Made by a program: the position numbers and the translations under genes
From: Sepiola atlantica
Lineage: Eukaryota; Mollusca; Cephalopoda; Sepiida; Sepiolidae
DNA length: 64,000 bases
Direction: 5' to 3'
Assembly: GCA_963556195.1 (NCBI GenBank)
Contig: OY744517.1
Span: 146,652,882 to 146,716,881, forward strand
In this document: piece after piece, positions 1-11,454 of the stretch
How the letters are laid out: every line of letters begins with the position of its first letter
How positions within the stretch are numbered: position 1 is the first letter of the stretch
Notes under the pieces: generated by a model
Databases searched by the model: none
What the model was told of the DNA's origin: nothing
Seen by the model: only the letters and a program-made list of their open reading frames with translations

Positions 1-600
1 TTTTTATTATTTTTTTTTTTTTTTTTACTTCAAGTTTTAATAAATTAAATGGTCGAATTTGCTCCAAAATAACTAATTTCGAGTGTTTATTTTACTAAAA
101 TAATTATAAATAAATAACATTTTACTATTTGTTCGTTTTAAATGTTGGCAAAAACGGTCTTCCATAGAAAAAAACAAAACAACTAACGTTTATTATGAAA
201 ATGAAATTACGCGCCTCTTTATTTTTGTTTATTATTTCAAAAGTATTTCTTATCGTTATAATTAAATTGAAATCATAAAATAAATTATATTAAATATATT
301 CTAAAATTATTCAAAATAAATAGATTATTTTTTCCCGCTCTAGAATTCTTTATTTTATCAACTGAAACTAAATTATTTTGTTCCATATTTCGGGACAATA
401 ACTGATAGAGATTAAAACAATTTGTTTTAATAATTTAATGAACAAAAACATACGGGAATAAAAAATTAACTTTCAAATCCTTTTTTTTTTTTTTATAAAG
501 TAAAATGACTCCCAGGCAACGCCGGAGTAGGTCACGGCCGTCATAAAGGTACAGTTAAAGAGAGTTAAAAACAAATAGATATTATATTATTTTTCAGTAA
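1..600. other. AT-rich non-coding stretch
   Basis: Poly-T start followed by AT-rich sequence. I see no gene, RNA or recognisable transposon. The GC-richer phrase near 513-545 is isolated. Confidence 0.5.
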
Positions 601-717
601 ATAATGTCAAAAAGCTTTCTTATTTTATGTTTAAAAAAAGTGGTGCTAAATAAGGAACAAGCCCCGAAAAATATATTTCTATATATAAAAAAAAAAAAAA
701 TGAATCGCCGGAATAAA

Positions 718-750
718 ATAACTAACTTTAAAAAATTTAAAGTTAGTTAT
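718..750. repeat. Hairpin in AT-rich repeat
   Basis: An inverted repeat with the 10-bp outer arm ATAACTAACT and its complement, extended by A/T pairs around a 3-nt loop. It lies next to a family-A repeat fragment and is probably part of a foldback element. Confidence 0.5.
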
Positions 751-905
751 TTAGCACCCCTCTTTTTCTCTGTACAATTACCGGATAATTCCTATAAGAA
801 GGGATCAGAATTTAGCGTAAAATGATCACTCACTTTATGACCATCACCAATTGTATTATTTTTTTCTGTGTACAATTACCTATGATGGACAAATGACGAG
901 TTCGA
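750..905. repeat. Foldback repeat family A, fragment
   Basis: Contains the signature words of a dispersed family seen elsewhere in the window: GGATCAG, a TTTAGCGTAAAATGATCAC-like step, CACTTTATGACCATCA, and a TGTACAATTACCTAT end. The best full copy is at 35240-35734. It has no coding capacity. Confidence 0.5.
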
Positions 906-1559
906 TGGTGTAAACAATGCGATAAAAAATGTGTATAGTTTTATATTGTTTGTTTTAAATAGAGGAACCATTTCGACTTAAAATCTATTTAGTACAGCGC
1001 ATGTAATCTGAAGAAAAAACAAACACGTTTGAAATGTAAAACTATGCTAGAATACACGATAATGTAAAAATAAAAAATTTATGGTCACAACAAAGTCGTA
1101 TTTATGTAAAAACGAAACGGAGTTTAACTGAAACTTTAATTATTTGTTTTTATTGCGATAACAAGTTTAGAAATTATCTATAAAAAAGTTTGTGAAAGAA
1201 ATTTTTATAAATACTTTCATTTTTTTTAAATCAATTATTTTTATAATTTACTAAAAGTCTTTACTTCGTTTCAGTACTCATTGTTTACCGTCCAGGTTTT
1301 CGTATGGCTCATGTCGCCATGTATTTATTTTGTATCGCTCAAGACGAAAAAAGTATTAAAACAGCTTTTTTTCTTTTTACTACGTAATACTAAATTGATT
1401 TTAACTCAAAAAGTTATTAATCTTATATATGGCCATCACACTAATTTCATTCAAATTTTTGAAGAAACTGTTTACACCTTCGACGCCATCATTTGCTCTA
1501 TCATGTCGCTGGAGAATACCAGTTATTTATTCTCAAACTATTTTAGTTTCATATATAAA
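906..1559. other. AT-rich non-coding stretch
   Basis: No gene or recognised repeat. The open frame at 1281-1574 has low-complexity composition and overlaps a family-A fragment at its 3' end, so I do not call it coding. Confidence 0.45.
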
Positions 1560-1880
1560 TTTAACATAAACTGATCACCCACTTTATGACAATCGCCATT
1601 TCCTAATGGTATGAAAGGAAAAAAGCGTAACTAAATCTCTATATTTTTTTTTTACAAGGTCACAAATTCGCGAATTCTACCCAATTTTATGTATAAAAAA
1701 ACAAACTTGTTTTTACAAAAATTTGGGTAGAATTCGCGAATCTGTAGGAAAAGAAATTTAAAAATTTGTATCATCTTAGAGTGGTCACTTTACTATATAA
1801 ATTTAACTTAAAAGGCCAACCCACTTTCTGACCATCAAATTTGACCAATCTTTCTTTTTCTGTGTACACTTCGCTTCAGT
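1560..1880. repeat. Foldback repeat family A fragments around a hairpin
   Basis: The phrase GATCACCCACTTTATGAC and a relative near 1815 bracket an AT-rich hairpin. Both match the family-A word set, including a TTTCTGTGTACA end near 1858. Confidence 0.45.
1666..1741. repeat. 19-bp perfect inverted repeat
   Basis: Arms 1666-1684 and 1723-1741 (ATTCGCGAATTCTACCCAA and its exact complement) are separated by 38 nt. It could be the ends of a very small MITE or an RNA hairpin. No protein is encoded. Confidence 0.7.
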
Positions 1881-1904
1881 ATTTTTTCTTTAAAAAGAAA
1901 AGAC

Positions 1905-2075
1905 ATTGCCCGCATAGGCTATACAAGGGGTGAGTGGGGTTAACGAGCTGCGCTCGTTAGCTAGTTTCTGTTATAATAGGCAAACTAGTGCGCTCGGGGT
2001 TAATTTGGGCATTGTTTATGGTGGTGTTCGAACGTAGGGTCAAAAGGAATGGCCAGAGCGCATACATTCAGAGGA
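1905..2075 (+). repeat. Dispersed repeat C, copy 1
   Basis: Shares an ordered series of words with 5842-6027: GAGGCTATACAA-like start, GGGGTTAACGAGCT, TTAGTTTCT, GTGCGCTC, GGCCAGAGCG and a CATT end. Function unknown. Confidence 0.5.
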
Positions 2076-2339
2076 CGAGTGTTTCCAAATCATTAAAGAA
2101 AAGAAATTGTTTTAATCTTATCTAGTAAATTCAGTACTTTACGGAAATTGTTGAGCCAAAAACTAATTGCATACTTGCACGCTTTTCTGCACAAGTATTG
2201 AAGTTAGAGAATTTTTTTTGTTAAATGATCGGTAAAAAACGACCGCCCCTCCCTAAAAAATGTTACTCTTGTCAAAAGAGACAAAATTATTTTATTTTTA
2301 TTCATTTTTTGTTGCATTTTTTCCTACTTTAAGTTTCCG

Positions 2340-2560
2340 AAAATTGGTGATGGGCAGAGATCATTTTACGTTAAATCTTTTCAGGAAAGTGATCACCAAC
2401 TCTAAAATCTAAAATATTGGCTAAATTAATAAAAGAAAAAAACGGAGATCTCTAATGATATACTCGGTATTGTACAAGGAAGAAATTGGTTAAATGTGCG
2501 GTGGTCATAAAGTGGGTGACGAGTTTACGTTAAATTTATGTACGGAACTGATTTACTCTA
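2340..2560. repeat. Foldback repeat family A fragments
   Basis: Contains TTTACGTTAAAT, GATCACCAACTCTAAAATCT and GGTCATAAAGTGGGTGA in family-A order. Same word set as 35240-35734. Confidence 0.45.
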
Positions 2561-2647
2561 AGTTATAGGTTTAGTTCGGCAAAAGTCGGTTCGGTTCAAA
2601 TTCTGTAGAAGCAGCAAAATCAATGACATATCTTATGTCCAAAATCC

Positions 2648-3406
2648 GGTTATCCTACTACCGGTGCTCCCACACAGAATGCGATAAATTACGTGTAGAA
2701 GCATTAGGAATGGTATGTTGTTTTTGTTAAATATTAACAGAGGAATACTTTCGAGTTGAAATCCAAGTAGAGCAAAAAGCAGGGTTGAAATCTATGAACT
2801 ATCGAAGAAATTCGTAAATAATCCCATGTTCGTCCAATATGGCCGTCAAGTGTCACGTTTTAGATCGATCGGAATGTGTTGAACGAAAAATGAACCCTTC
2901 ACAGAAAGCAATAAGGTTTACAAGAAGTGTTAATAAAAAAATATTTGTTAACACTAAATTATTTTTGGTTCTTGTTTCACCATGACATTAAAATATTTAA
3001 ATAAATGTATAAACTTTTATGTACTTACGTGTTCTTTGGATATTTTGTTTATACATGTCATGGTGAAACAGCAGAAACACCTTATTTTTATACCTAACTT
3101 TAAAAAAATTTGAAATAAAATATATATTTCTAATTACACACGGCTTTGCTTCGTTTCTCCAGATCAACAATTCTGTTTTTCTATCGCATCGTCCTACATT
3201 TTTCCCCCTTCAAGGCGATAAGTCTTTTAACGTCTTTTCTATTTTACTAATTAATAGTAGATTGATGTTACTCACAAAAACCCTTCCTACTATCATAATA
3301 TGAAAAAAAAGGAATATCTATATATAGATATATATAATATATATATATACTTATTTTACTAAAATAAGTGGCTTTTCAGTGTGGGAGCACGGTTAGTAGG
3401 ATAACC
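2648..3406. mobile_element. Non-autonomous TIR DNA transposon (759 bp)
   Basis: The ends are a 28-bp terminal inverted repeat starting GGTTATCCTACTA, with two mismatches between the ends. The element is flanked by an exact 8-bp direct repeat, CAAAATCC, at 2640-2647 and 3407-3414. An 8-bp target duplication is usual for hAT- or P-type cut-and-paste elements; which one I cannot say. There is no transposase. Inside, a second inverted repeat (TGTTTCACCATGACA, 2973-2987 and 3056-3070) can fold separately. Confidence 0.85.
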
Positions 3407-3414
3407 CAAAATCC

Positions 3415-5339
3415 TTAATTAAATTTTGATTGAAATCGATTGATTTTAATTCTAGAAAAATAAATAAAACTTGGGTGTTAAGATATTGAGTAAACGTTTC
3501 TATTAGCCAAAATAAAACAGTTGGAAAATTAGTAAAAAATAATTTATTTTGCTTATCTGTGACCTATTTGCGTTAAAAATAATATTTAATAGAAGTTATA
3601 ATTATTTTAACTTCCGTAATTATTGGAACTTAAAATGATTATAACTTTTCTTGTTTAAGCGAATCGGTCACAAATGAGTGGGTAAACCGAAATAAATTGT
3701 TTTTAACTAATTTCCCCCAACTGTATTTCTGTCGCCAGTACGTTTACCAGAAATTGAAATTCAAAGAATCTATGGGTCAATTTCATGCAAAGTGGAAATA
3801 TTTAAATTTTCGAATGGTTGGGCACATACCCCCTAAAAAAACTTTAAAATACTCCAGAGAAACTGAAATTGTGGAAATATTTATTAATTGATGTCTAATA
3901 CCTATTGTTAACATTTCACCAGAACCGGAAGTATCTGAATTTTAATCAAGGGCTTTCAGAGCCCCTTTTTTGCCTAAAACTAAATATAGCCTACAATACC
4001 CACCCGTACACCTAGCAGTTGTATTGTGTTCTAAACGTCATAATGATCGGTTAGTTTAGGAGTTTCACCACAGAAACAAACACCAATATGTAAACAGACC
4101 TACTTTGAAATATGTAAAGATATTTTAGAAAAAACATTTGTTCATATGGAAACAACTTGAATTAAAATAAGAATGTCTACCACCCACGATTATTTTTTTA
4201 GAATAAATAAATACTTTATTTGCTCAACATATGAAATGTACTTAATTATATATTTGATAATTTTAAATGATATAAATTAATTAAAACGACAGAATCTTAA
4301 GTGTACTGTACCGGCATCTAGGACAATGGATATACGTATTACACGTAATAAAAATAATGTTATAAAAAGTTAATATTAAACCAAAGTAAATATTTACAGA
4401 TAAAATGAATATAAAAAAACTCAATTTTGAAGAAAAAACTCATTTATTTGAATATTGCTGCTAAAAATGTTGTAATTGGTTCAAAACATGATTATTGCTC
4501 GGCAAATCCATCAATATCTACAGTAAACAAAAATAAAACACCTAAATAAAAAACACTTTTTAAATGAAGTTAATCAAAAAAGAATTCTTATTATAAAATT
4601 TGGACATCAAGAAAGAAAGAGATTCTAAAACAAATAAACAGTGAACCAACACCGGTAAGAAGACAAAAACAAAGTTGGAGACATTTTATTTTAAAAGGGA
4701 CATTGCTAAACAAAAGAGAAAGATTTGAACTAATCTTAGTAGTCAACCCACATGAGGCGAGTTGGGCCGATATGTAAAATGAAATAAAATGACGGAGAAG
4801 CCTTTCGGGGCAATAATATGGCTTAAAAACCAACCGGAATTAACATTAAAACATAACGACGACATTTTCGAATAAAAATAGGAATAATCAAACTCAGGAT
4901 TACCTGGATTGTCTTGTTTCTCGGAGTCAGTACTCCCTCGTCGCTCTTCGCCCGCCATTATAAGACGTGCAAAGTGTTATGGGATAGAATTCTAAACAGG
5001 AATAGTTATTCCGTTATTCTGCTCTACACTGAATACGCATTCTCGAGCAGTAATATAAATAAACGTTTATTTTTCAATATAGAAAAGGAAATAATAGTTT
5101 AAAAACTAAAACCGATATAATTATCATAAATAAATAATTATATCTTTTTTATATGAAATATCAACAAAGAAATAACTTTTCCATTTATTTTTATTCAATA
5201 TTCAGTTATTCTTTTCATAACTTTCTTCGGACATGATTGTCTCCCTTCTTTGCCTTCTCTAAGAATGAATTAACCTTTGAATTTTATTACAATTACATAC
5301 AATTACATATCTAACAAGAAAATAATTTAAGATATTATT
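3415..5339. other. Long AT-rich non-coding stretch
   Basis: I see no gene, RNA or named repeat. The short open frames at 3697-3891 and 4591-5102 overlap on both strands and show no recognisable domain. Confidence 0.45.
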
Positions 5340-5760
5340 GTAGATTAACAGCCTCAGCTAAATCATACACCTCCGCCTGAATAAAATGGGATTCTACTTT
5401 TATAGGCGGTTACGTGTGAATTTTGTGAAAACTTGACGGAAAGAAAAGACAACAAACAATTAATTTAAAGTGCGCGACCAGTCGCATAAATTTAAAGTAA
5501 AATGACTTGAATTTCCGGATCATTGTAGCGTTTTAGGGCATTAACCATTTTTTGTTGTTTCTACTACGGGAGATAAATTATGTGCGTTTTTTTTTGGGGG
5601 GGGCGGACTTTTTTAGGCGGCTACATGTGGTTTTACGACCTTGCCACTCGAACTTAGGGTTAGTTCTAAAGAAGTTGAGTTAATGCTCTAAAAAGTTAGA
5701 ATGGCCTGGAAATGAAGTATCATTTTACGTTAAATTACGCCAAGATTTTCAATGTGTTTA
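5340..5760. repeat. Foldback repeat family B, copy
   Basis: Carries GATTCTACTTTTATAGGCGG with TTACGTGTG at its left and a related motif at its right. The inside has TTTTAGGGCATTAACC, GGGAGATAAAT and TTAGAATGGCC. The same series is seen at 27415-27690 and 38100-38445. No coding potential. Confidence 0.6.
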
Positions 5761-5841
5761 AACGTAATCGACTAAAAAAAAGTAGCATTTCATGCTTTTT
5801 AGTGTTATTTTTCCTTTTAGGCTAATGAATTGGGGAGGGGC

Positions 5842-6027
5842 AAGGCATGGCCCGGAGAGGCTATACAATTATGGTGGGGGCATTAACGAGCTTCACTCAT
5901 TCATTAGTTTCTTTTTCATGGGTGCGCTCTGGGTTTATTTGGCCATCCTTTCTGGAGGTGTTTGACGGTGGGGGCAAAGGCATTGCCAGAGAGTGGAGGC
6001 TAAAGTCATGGCCAGAGCGAAAGCATT
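5842..6027 (+). repeat. Dispersed repeat C, copy 2
   Basis: Diverged relative of 1905-2075 with the same ordered words. The spurious 60-codon frame over it is not conserved between copies, so it is not a gene. Confidence 0.5.
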
Positions 6028-6327
6028 AAAAAAAATAGTTTCCTTTTTTTATGTTTTGGGGAGGAGGGAGGGGCCTTGCATAGAAGACTTTTATCCTTGC
6101 AAAAACTTATGCAACCTTCTATGGAAGGCAAAATATTTGCATGTAAAAACGTAAAGTTCATCTTTGTATAGTAATGAAAAAGTAAAATTTGTCGCCTGCC
6201 AAAATATTTGTGTCGGTTGTCTTCAGACTCAGTAAAAGTCGGAACTGCTTCGGCTTTCTCCGGTCATAGTCGGAATTGCTTACATCACGACTACCACTTT
6301 ATGGGTGCCTATTCAGAATTAGCACCA
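6028..6327. other. Unassigned stretch
   Basis: No gene. A short direct duplication, GGTCATAGTCGGAATTGCTT-like, occurs near 6238-6280. Confidence 0.4.
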
Positions 6328-6510
6328 ACATTAAATATTGTTTCCACAGGTTATTTTATTGTGAAAAAAAGGGCAAAATAAAAATACCCCCCCCCCCACA
6401 CACACACACACATTTTTTTTTTCTGGACCCAAAAATATTCAATAAAACATTAGATATTCTTTCTACACGTTATTTTATAATAGGAAAAAAAATCCCCCCC
6501 CCCCCCAAAA
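6328..6510 (+). repeat. Two-copy tandem duplication ending in poly-C
   Basis: The unit ACATTAAATATTGTTTCC followed by GTTATTTTAT and a poly-C run near 6389 recurs from 6449 to a second poly-C run near 6495. Between them is a CA run. It is a simple-repeat-driven duplication. Confidence 0.6.
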
Positions 6511-6599
6511 AAAAAGAAAAATATTAGCTTAATTAACGCACACCTACCTCCATCTAGCACAAATTTTGATTTTTCTCCAAAATATTGAAAATAAAATTG

Positions 6600-6830
6600 G
6601 TTCCACGTCTCCATATTATTGTTAACTGGCCTGGAAGTGAGTGCTCATTTTACGTTAAAATTATATGGGAAATTATCACTCACTCTAAAATCTAAAATAT
6701 TTAATTTCTTTTTAAATTCCTTTTTTGCAGATATTATTTCAGGCTGTTTACAGGTAATCGCCCCCCAAAAAGTAGAATCTGATTTTTTTTATTTTTGGAT
6801 AAACTATGACGGGCATAATAGTAAAAAAAG
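6600..6830. repeat. Foldback family A/B fragment
   Basis: Contains TGGCCTGGAAGTGAGTG, TTTTACGTTAAA, a CACTCTAAAATCTAAAATAT step and GGTAATCGCCCCCCAAAAAG with TAGAATCTG. It looks like the right half of a family-B copy. Confidence 0.45.
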
Positions 6831-7381
6831 ACCGGACAATTTTTATGTTGAAAAAGTTAACATGTAATAATAAAAAATATAATTACTTAATTTCCATTAT
6901 GACATAATCATGTGCATAAAGGGCTATTTTTTAAGAAATGTCCGATTGAAAAGTTAATAGGTGATTACATGTAAACAGTTTGAAAAATAAACAGTAAAAT
7001 GTAAAAATAAATTATGATATGCCTTCCCTTAATCTTACCACTAACTCTAAATCCAGGGGGCAATACACAAAAACACAAAAACTTCCCTGAACACACACCC
7101 ACAATTGATTTCCACGAAAGAAAATGACTAAGATTTAAATTAAAAGAAAAATTGACCTAAATAATAAAGCGTATGAACAAAATCCAATCATACACTTTAC
7201 TATGTAGACTATAATTTCAACCACCCGGGTTCTATTAAGAAAGCTTATATCTCCAGTATCTTTAAGAGAGTATCAAAGTTGTCATCAAATGAGTCATTAT
7301 TCAAAGAGAATAAAAAATATTACAATGAAGCTATATCTAGGTCTAGGTATGGTGGTGAGATAAGCTATATGAAAGGGAGAA
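6831..7381. other. Unassigned stretch
   Basis: No gene. A short scrap near 6960-7060 (GTGATTACATGTAA, CCACTAACTCTAAATCC) echoes family B. The rest is not recognised. Confidence 0.4.
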
Positions 7382-7771
7382 CTTGGCCTTTTGGCTAAGA
7401 TCAAAGTGTAGTATCTGTTCCGATGGATACTGCACGCCTGTCCTGTGCAGTTCTAGGAGGTTCACCCTCCCAGGCTTTGCCTCCCCTCTTTGGGGAGGAG
7501 TAAGTTTATTGCTTACTGTCTGAGGCGCCCCTACCGGGGAATGCCGACGGGGCTGCCCAGGCAATTTTTAAATGGCCAGAGTGCTCACCTCTCGAGCGCT
7601 GGCTTTTAAAACCCCACTTTCTCGACCCGATCTTGGGTCACATCTTACTTGTGGGGGTAAGATAAAACTGGCCTTGTGCCTAACTCCGGGAGGAGTAAAT
7701 AAACATCTTACTTGTGGGAGTAAGATAAAACTGGCCTTGTGCCTAACTCCTGGGGAGGAGTAAATAAAACA
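7382..7771 (+). mobile_element. SINE with U2-snRNA-like 5' head, copy 1
   Basis: The first ~37 nt (CTTGGCCTTTTGGCTAAGAT, then CAAAGTGTAGTATCTGTTC) match the 5' part of U2 snRNA: stem-loop I and the branch-point-recognition segment GTAGTA. An unrelated ~280-nt body follows, with hairpins such as CTCCCCTCTTTGGGGAG and GCCCCTACCGGGG, ending GGAGTAAATAAA. The last ~66 nt of the body are duplicated in tandem (7706-7771). No Sm site or 3' half of U2 is present, so this is not a U2 gene. Retrotransposition is inferred from target duplications at other copies (33875-34216 and 45908-46186). Confidence 0.8.
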
Positions 7772-7775
7772 AACC

Positions 7776-8099
7776 CGATCTCGGCCTTTGGCTAAGATCA
7801 AAGTGTAGTATCTGTTCCGATGGATACTGCACACCTGTCCTGTGCAGTTCTAGGAGGTTCACCCTCCCAGGCTTCGCCTCCCCTCTTTGGGGAGGAGTAA
7901 GTTTATTGCTTACTGTCTGAGGCGCCCCTACCGGGGAATGCCGACGGGGCTGCCCAGGCAATTTTTAAATGGCCAGAGTGCTCACCTCTCGAGCGCTGGC
8001 TTTTAACCCCACTTGCTCGACCCGATCTTGGGTCACATCTTACTTGTGGGAGTAAGATAAAACTGGCCTTGTGCCTAACTCCGCGAGGAGTAAATAAAC
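7776..8099 (+). mobile_element. SINE with U2-snRNA-like 5' head, copy 2
   Basis: Directly follows copy 1 head to tail. The head begins ATCTCGGCCTTTGGCTAAG, closest of all copies to the start of U2 but missing one T of the TTTT loop. The body runs at least to GGAGTAAATAAA, just upstream of the Penelope-like relic. Like copy 1, it lacks the CATAGACCGG hairpin module found in copies at 25244 and 39849. Confidence 0.8.
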
Positions 8100-8249
8100 A
8101 AAATGCAAACTGTACTAGAAATAGAAAAAGATCCCACATAATATCATACAATATGGCTATGGGAAATTCTAGACCATACAATAATAGTAGAAATACAAAT
8201 AATATGTGGGATACCATACCAAACACTAGAGGAACAATACATCCACCAA

Positions 8250-8960
8250 CAGAAGGGAATAATACTAGGAAGAAAAACAAACGTAGAAATTCAATTTGGT
8301 TCAAGCCTCCTTGTGGTTTAAACATCCTCACTAACATTCCCAAACAGTTCTACTGAATTATAGAGAAGAATTTTCCTAGGGATAGCAGATTAGGTACGAT
8401 TATAAATAAAAATACTGTCAAACTATCTTTTTCAACATCGATAAACGTAGCCTCAACTATTGTAGATTCAAATAATGCCAAAATAAATAGGAATCCAGAT
8501 AGAATTGCAGTTCAAATCCAGGATAATACCCCCCAATGTAACTAAAAATGAAAATGAGTGCCCTTTAGAAGGGAGATGCTTAATCTCAGATGTAGTATGT
8601 AAATGCAATGCCATAGAAAGAAATAGAATCAGAACATATATTGGGTCGGCAGAATGTAATTTCAAGGACAGATTTAGAAACCATGTACACTCATTTAAGG
8701 AATCTCGTCCTAATTCAGTGAAGACACCTACAACTTTAGTTAAATATGTTAGGGAACTACATAGTAAAAACACTCAGTTCAGTCTAAAATGGTCTATATT
8801 AGGTAAAGCATGAAAGTACAAACCTAACAAATCTAAGAGATGCAATCTCTACACTCTGAAATCTTACCACATAGTTATGTCTAAGGACAAATTATTGAAT
8901 AAGAGGCAGGAGGTGGTTCAGAATTGTTTGCATAGAACCGCATATATTTTCTCTGGTCAC
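8250..8960 (+). pseudogene. Penelope-like retroelement relic (linker plus GIY-YIG domain)
   Basis: Penelope-like elements encode a reverse transcriptase followed by a GIY-YIG endonuclease. Here the frame ending at 8356 carries the IWFKPPCGLNILTNI segment typical of the RT-to-endonuclease linker. It is followed, in the same strand but through stops, by an N-R-N-TVKLS-like stretch. The frame at 8505-8813 gives CPLEGRC, then TYIGSAE and FKDRFRNHVHSF, the GIY-YIG signature, ending WSILGKA. A TGA then precedes a CNLYTL...NKRQEVV-like tail. The RT is missing; several stops and a frame change make it dead. Confidence 0.75.
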
Positions 8961-11002
8961 AGACCTGTATAGATACATGAGATATAAATTCCCCATCAAC
9001 GTAAGTTAGAGAATTATTAACAGTATAGGGAACATTTAAGATAAGGTAGGTAAAATAAACTGCAAACCTAAGAGTAGATAAGGAACAAGAATATTGATGA
9101 GATCATATACAGCATAAATAGAGACAGTGGCATAGGTTAAATTAATCCTATGTATAAACAATGGATGGAAGGGTTGATCATAAGTAAAATAAGAGAGGGG
9201 CATCCGAGGTTGGTCTCTAGTAGAAGTGAAATAGGGTATAGTCGGCAATTAAGATATCTAAGGGATGGTTTTTAGGAACCAATAAACAGCTATCGTCTAA
9301 TATGAATGCTACTTAAATGTTGAATATTGATAGGGAGGTATAAGGCTATAAATTGAATACACTCTGATATAGAAATATAGATGCTCTTGTCGTAATAAGA
9401 TTATTAGGGTAGGGGAAGATGGGCGAACTTTTTTTTACTGTTTACTCGGAGTATCTCTTAATCACGACTGTAAACATTAATGGAATAAAACTAATTTTGT
9501 AAATTTTAAACTAAGAAAAATATATACCCCCCAACATATTTCGGGGGGGGGGGGTGTCATTGTTCTAACAGTAGGGAGGGGAGTACACTCTATCAGTTTT
9601 TGAATTCTAGACCTGGAACGTATAGCGAGATAAAACACTAATCAATTTAATAGTATCTATAAATATATAATAATAGAGTGTTTTAGAGTGGTTGAGGTCT
9701 GGTAGTGTAAGTAGGGATGGGGGATCAGATATTTAATCAAAACTATTTTTTCCAACTCATGAATCACCTAGATATTCTCACGAAAATAGCCCAAATCATT
9801 TCCCCAATAGTGATACATGCAACAATTTTTGACCTCACATTGATGGGCATGTGTAAGTTTTTTGCTTAGATCATCTACCATCAAATTGAAAATAAGACTA
9901 CAACATAAAGAAAAATTAATGTGAGGAGATAATTATGAATATAGAAAATAAAAACTTATCTACATGTAATATTGATTCTAGTATAATTTAAAAGTGAAGC
10001 TTAGGTGTTCAGAATAACTTGGGAGTCAAAATGTAATGGTTTATGTAGTTTTTAGAAGTAATAAAATAAATATGCTTTATTGGAAAATAATCATTCAGCG
10101 CCTAAACATTACCTATTAGTAAGTATCGGCATCCGACAGTGAAAATATCTAAAATAGATTGGTTTCGTTAGAAATAGCATAAATGCCATAACAATTTTAG
10201 CTGACATTCTTAAGTTTAGAATCTTGATATTTAAAAATTACACCTCATCGTGAAGAGCACAAAATTATATAAGGATTTTTTACACAAAGGTTAGAAAACG
10301 TCCCTTATTTTAAATAGGAACCATTATGGTCTTTTAACACACTTAAGTGTTAGGGGATAAAGAAAAAAAACATCAAATGGAATACATAATTTGTATTAAC
10401 TCTGCACTTAGTTTCGTATTCAAATGAAGTAAATAAATACTCACAATATTAATGAAGTAAATTATGCAATGAGAATTATACTTTGAGTTAATTAAAGTAT
10501 TTTATAGATAAATAATAAGCATCACTTGCTAAAATAGAAGAATAAAACTAAATTAAAATTGCTGGAATACGTTACGTGATTTATGTTTCTAATTCTGAAT
10601 TGTGGTTTCAAGATGGCGGACTTACGAGGGTGAAACGTAAGTTCAAAGTTTCCTTTTGAACGTTTATCTATCATGTCACACTACCTTGTATAATTTTTTT
10701 TTAAATTAAGAACTTTTTATGTACTTTTCTGATGTGCGTGAGCTGGACAGATCCAATATTGACATAATAATGTTGGTTGGTTTACTTTAAGCAAAACGAT
10801 TCGTAAAATAATTTGAACTAAAGTGTATCTGTTTTGAAAATGTTTTGTAAGAAAAATAAAATCTTGGCTTTTGGAATATAAATGAACTTTGCTTACTTAT
10901 ATATGCTCTGTTGTTACTTATTGACAATTATCGAGATTAAATTAGGAGAGGTTGGTAAACATAAAGTATTGAAAGTATATGCTAAAACATATTTTCACAA
11001 TC

Positions 11003-11004
<2 letters not shown>
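8961..11004. other. Long non-coding stretch
   Basis: No recognisable gene. A poly-G run lies at about 9544-9554. The rest is AT-rich unique-looking sequence. Confidence 0.4.

Positions 11005-11053
<49 letters not shown>
11005..11053. repeat. (AT)n microsatellite
   Basis: An uninterrupted TA dinucleotide run of about 49 nt. Confidence 0.95.
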
Positions 11054-11055
<2 letters not shown>

Positions 11056-11414
11056 GCTCCTTAGAAGCTCCTTTAACCTTTAAGTAAAATTAAAGAGCAC
11101 TGCTGGAAAGATTAATGATAGACATTCACCTAAAGCCCCAGTGCAAGTCTCCGGCTCTGCCGTTGAATCCTATTGAATGTCTTGATATTTATACTCGCCG
11201 CTTTCAGTATAAATATAACTTAATTTCTCCGTTATCACCTGACAATCTCTTGCGGCCTCAAGGACTAAGTGAACGCTTACAGATTCAAGGTGTCTCCGTG
11301 AACCGTATTCGCGCCCTGTGACCATCCGAGATTGTTATTTCCCTGCACTGATGAAAGCTGTACGCTTAAAACGACGTCGTATGTAGGTAAAATATTAAAA
11401 ATATAATTTTATGT
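11054..11414. other. Unassigned stretch
   Basis: Slightly GC-richer sequence with an open frame at 11115-11321 that shows no domain I recognise. I do not call it a gene. Confidence 0.35.

Positions 11415-11453
<39 letters not shown>
11415..11453. repeat. (GATA)n microsatellite
   Basis: About ten perfect ATAG/GATA units. Confidence 0.95.

Positions 11454-11454
<1 letters not shown>

Noticed and set aside
7382..8099. Two functional U2 snRNA genes or spliced-leader RNA genes
   Set aside because: Only the first ~37 nt match U2. The Sm site, the 3' half and an snRNA 3' box are missing, the copies are dispersed, and no splice-donor step typical of a spliced leader is seen.
7343..8343. Long minus-strand reading frames over the SINEs
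   Set aside because: They are translations of repeat sequence; the same peptides recur at every SINE copy on either strand.
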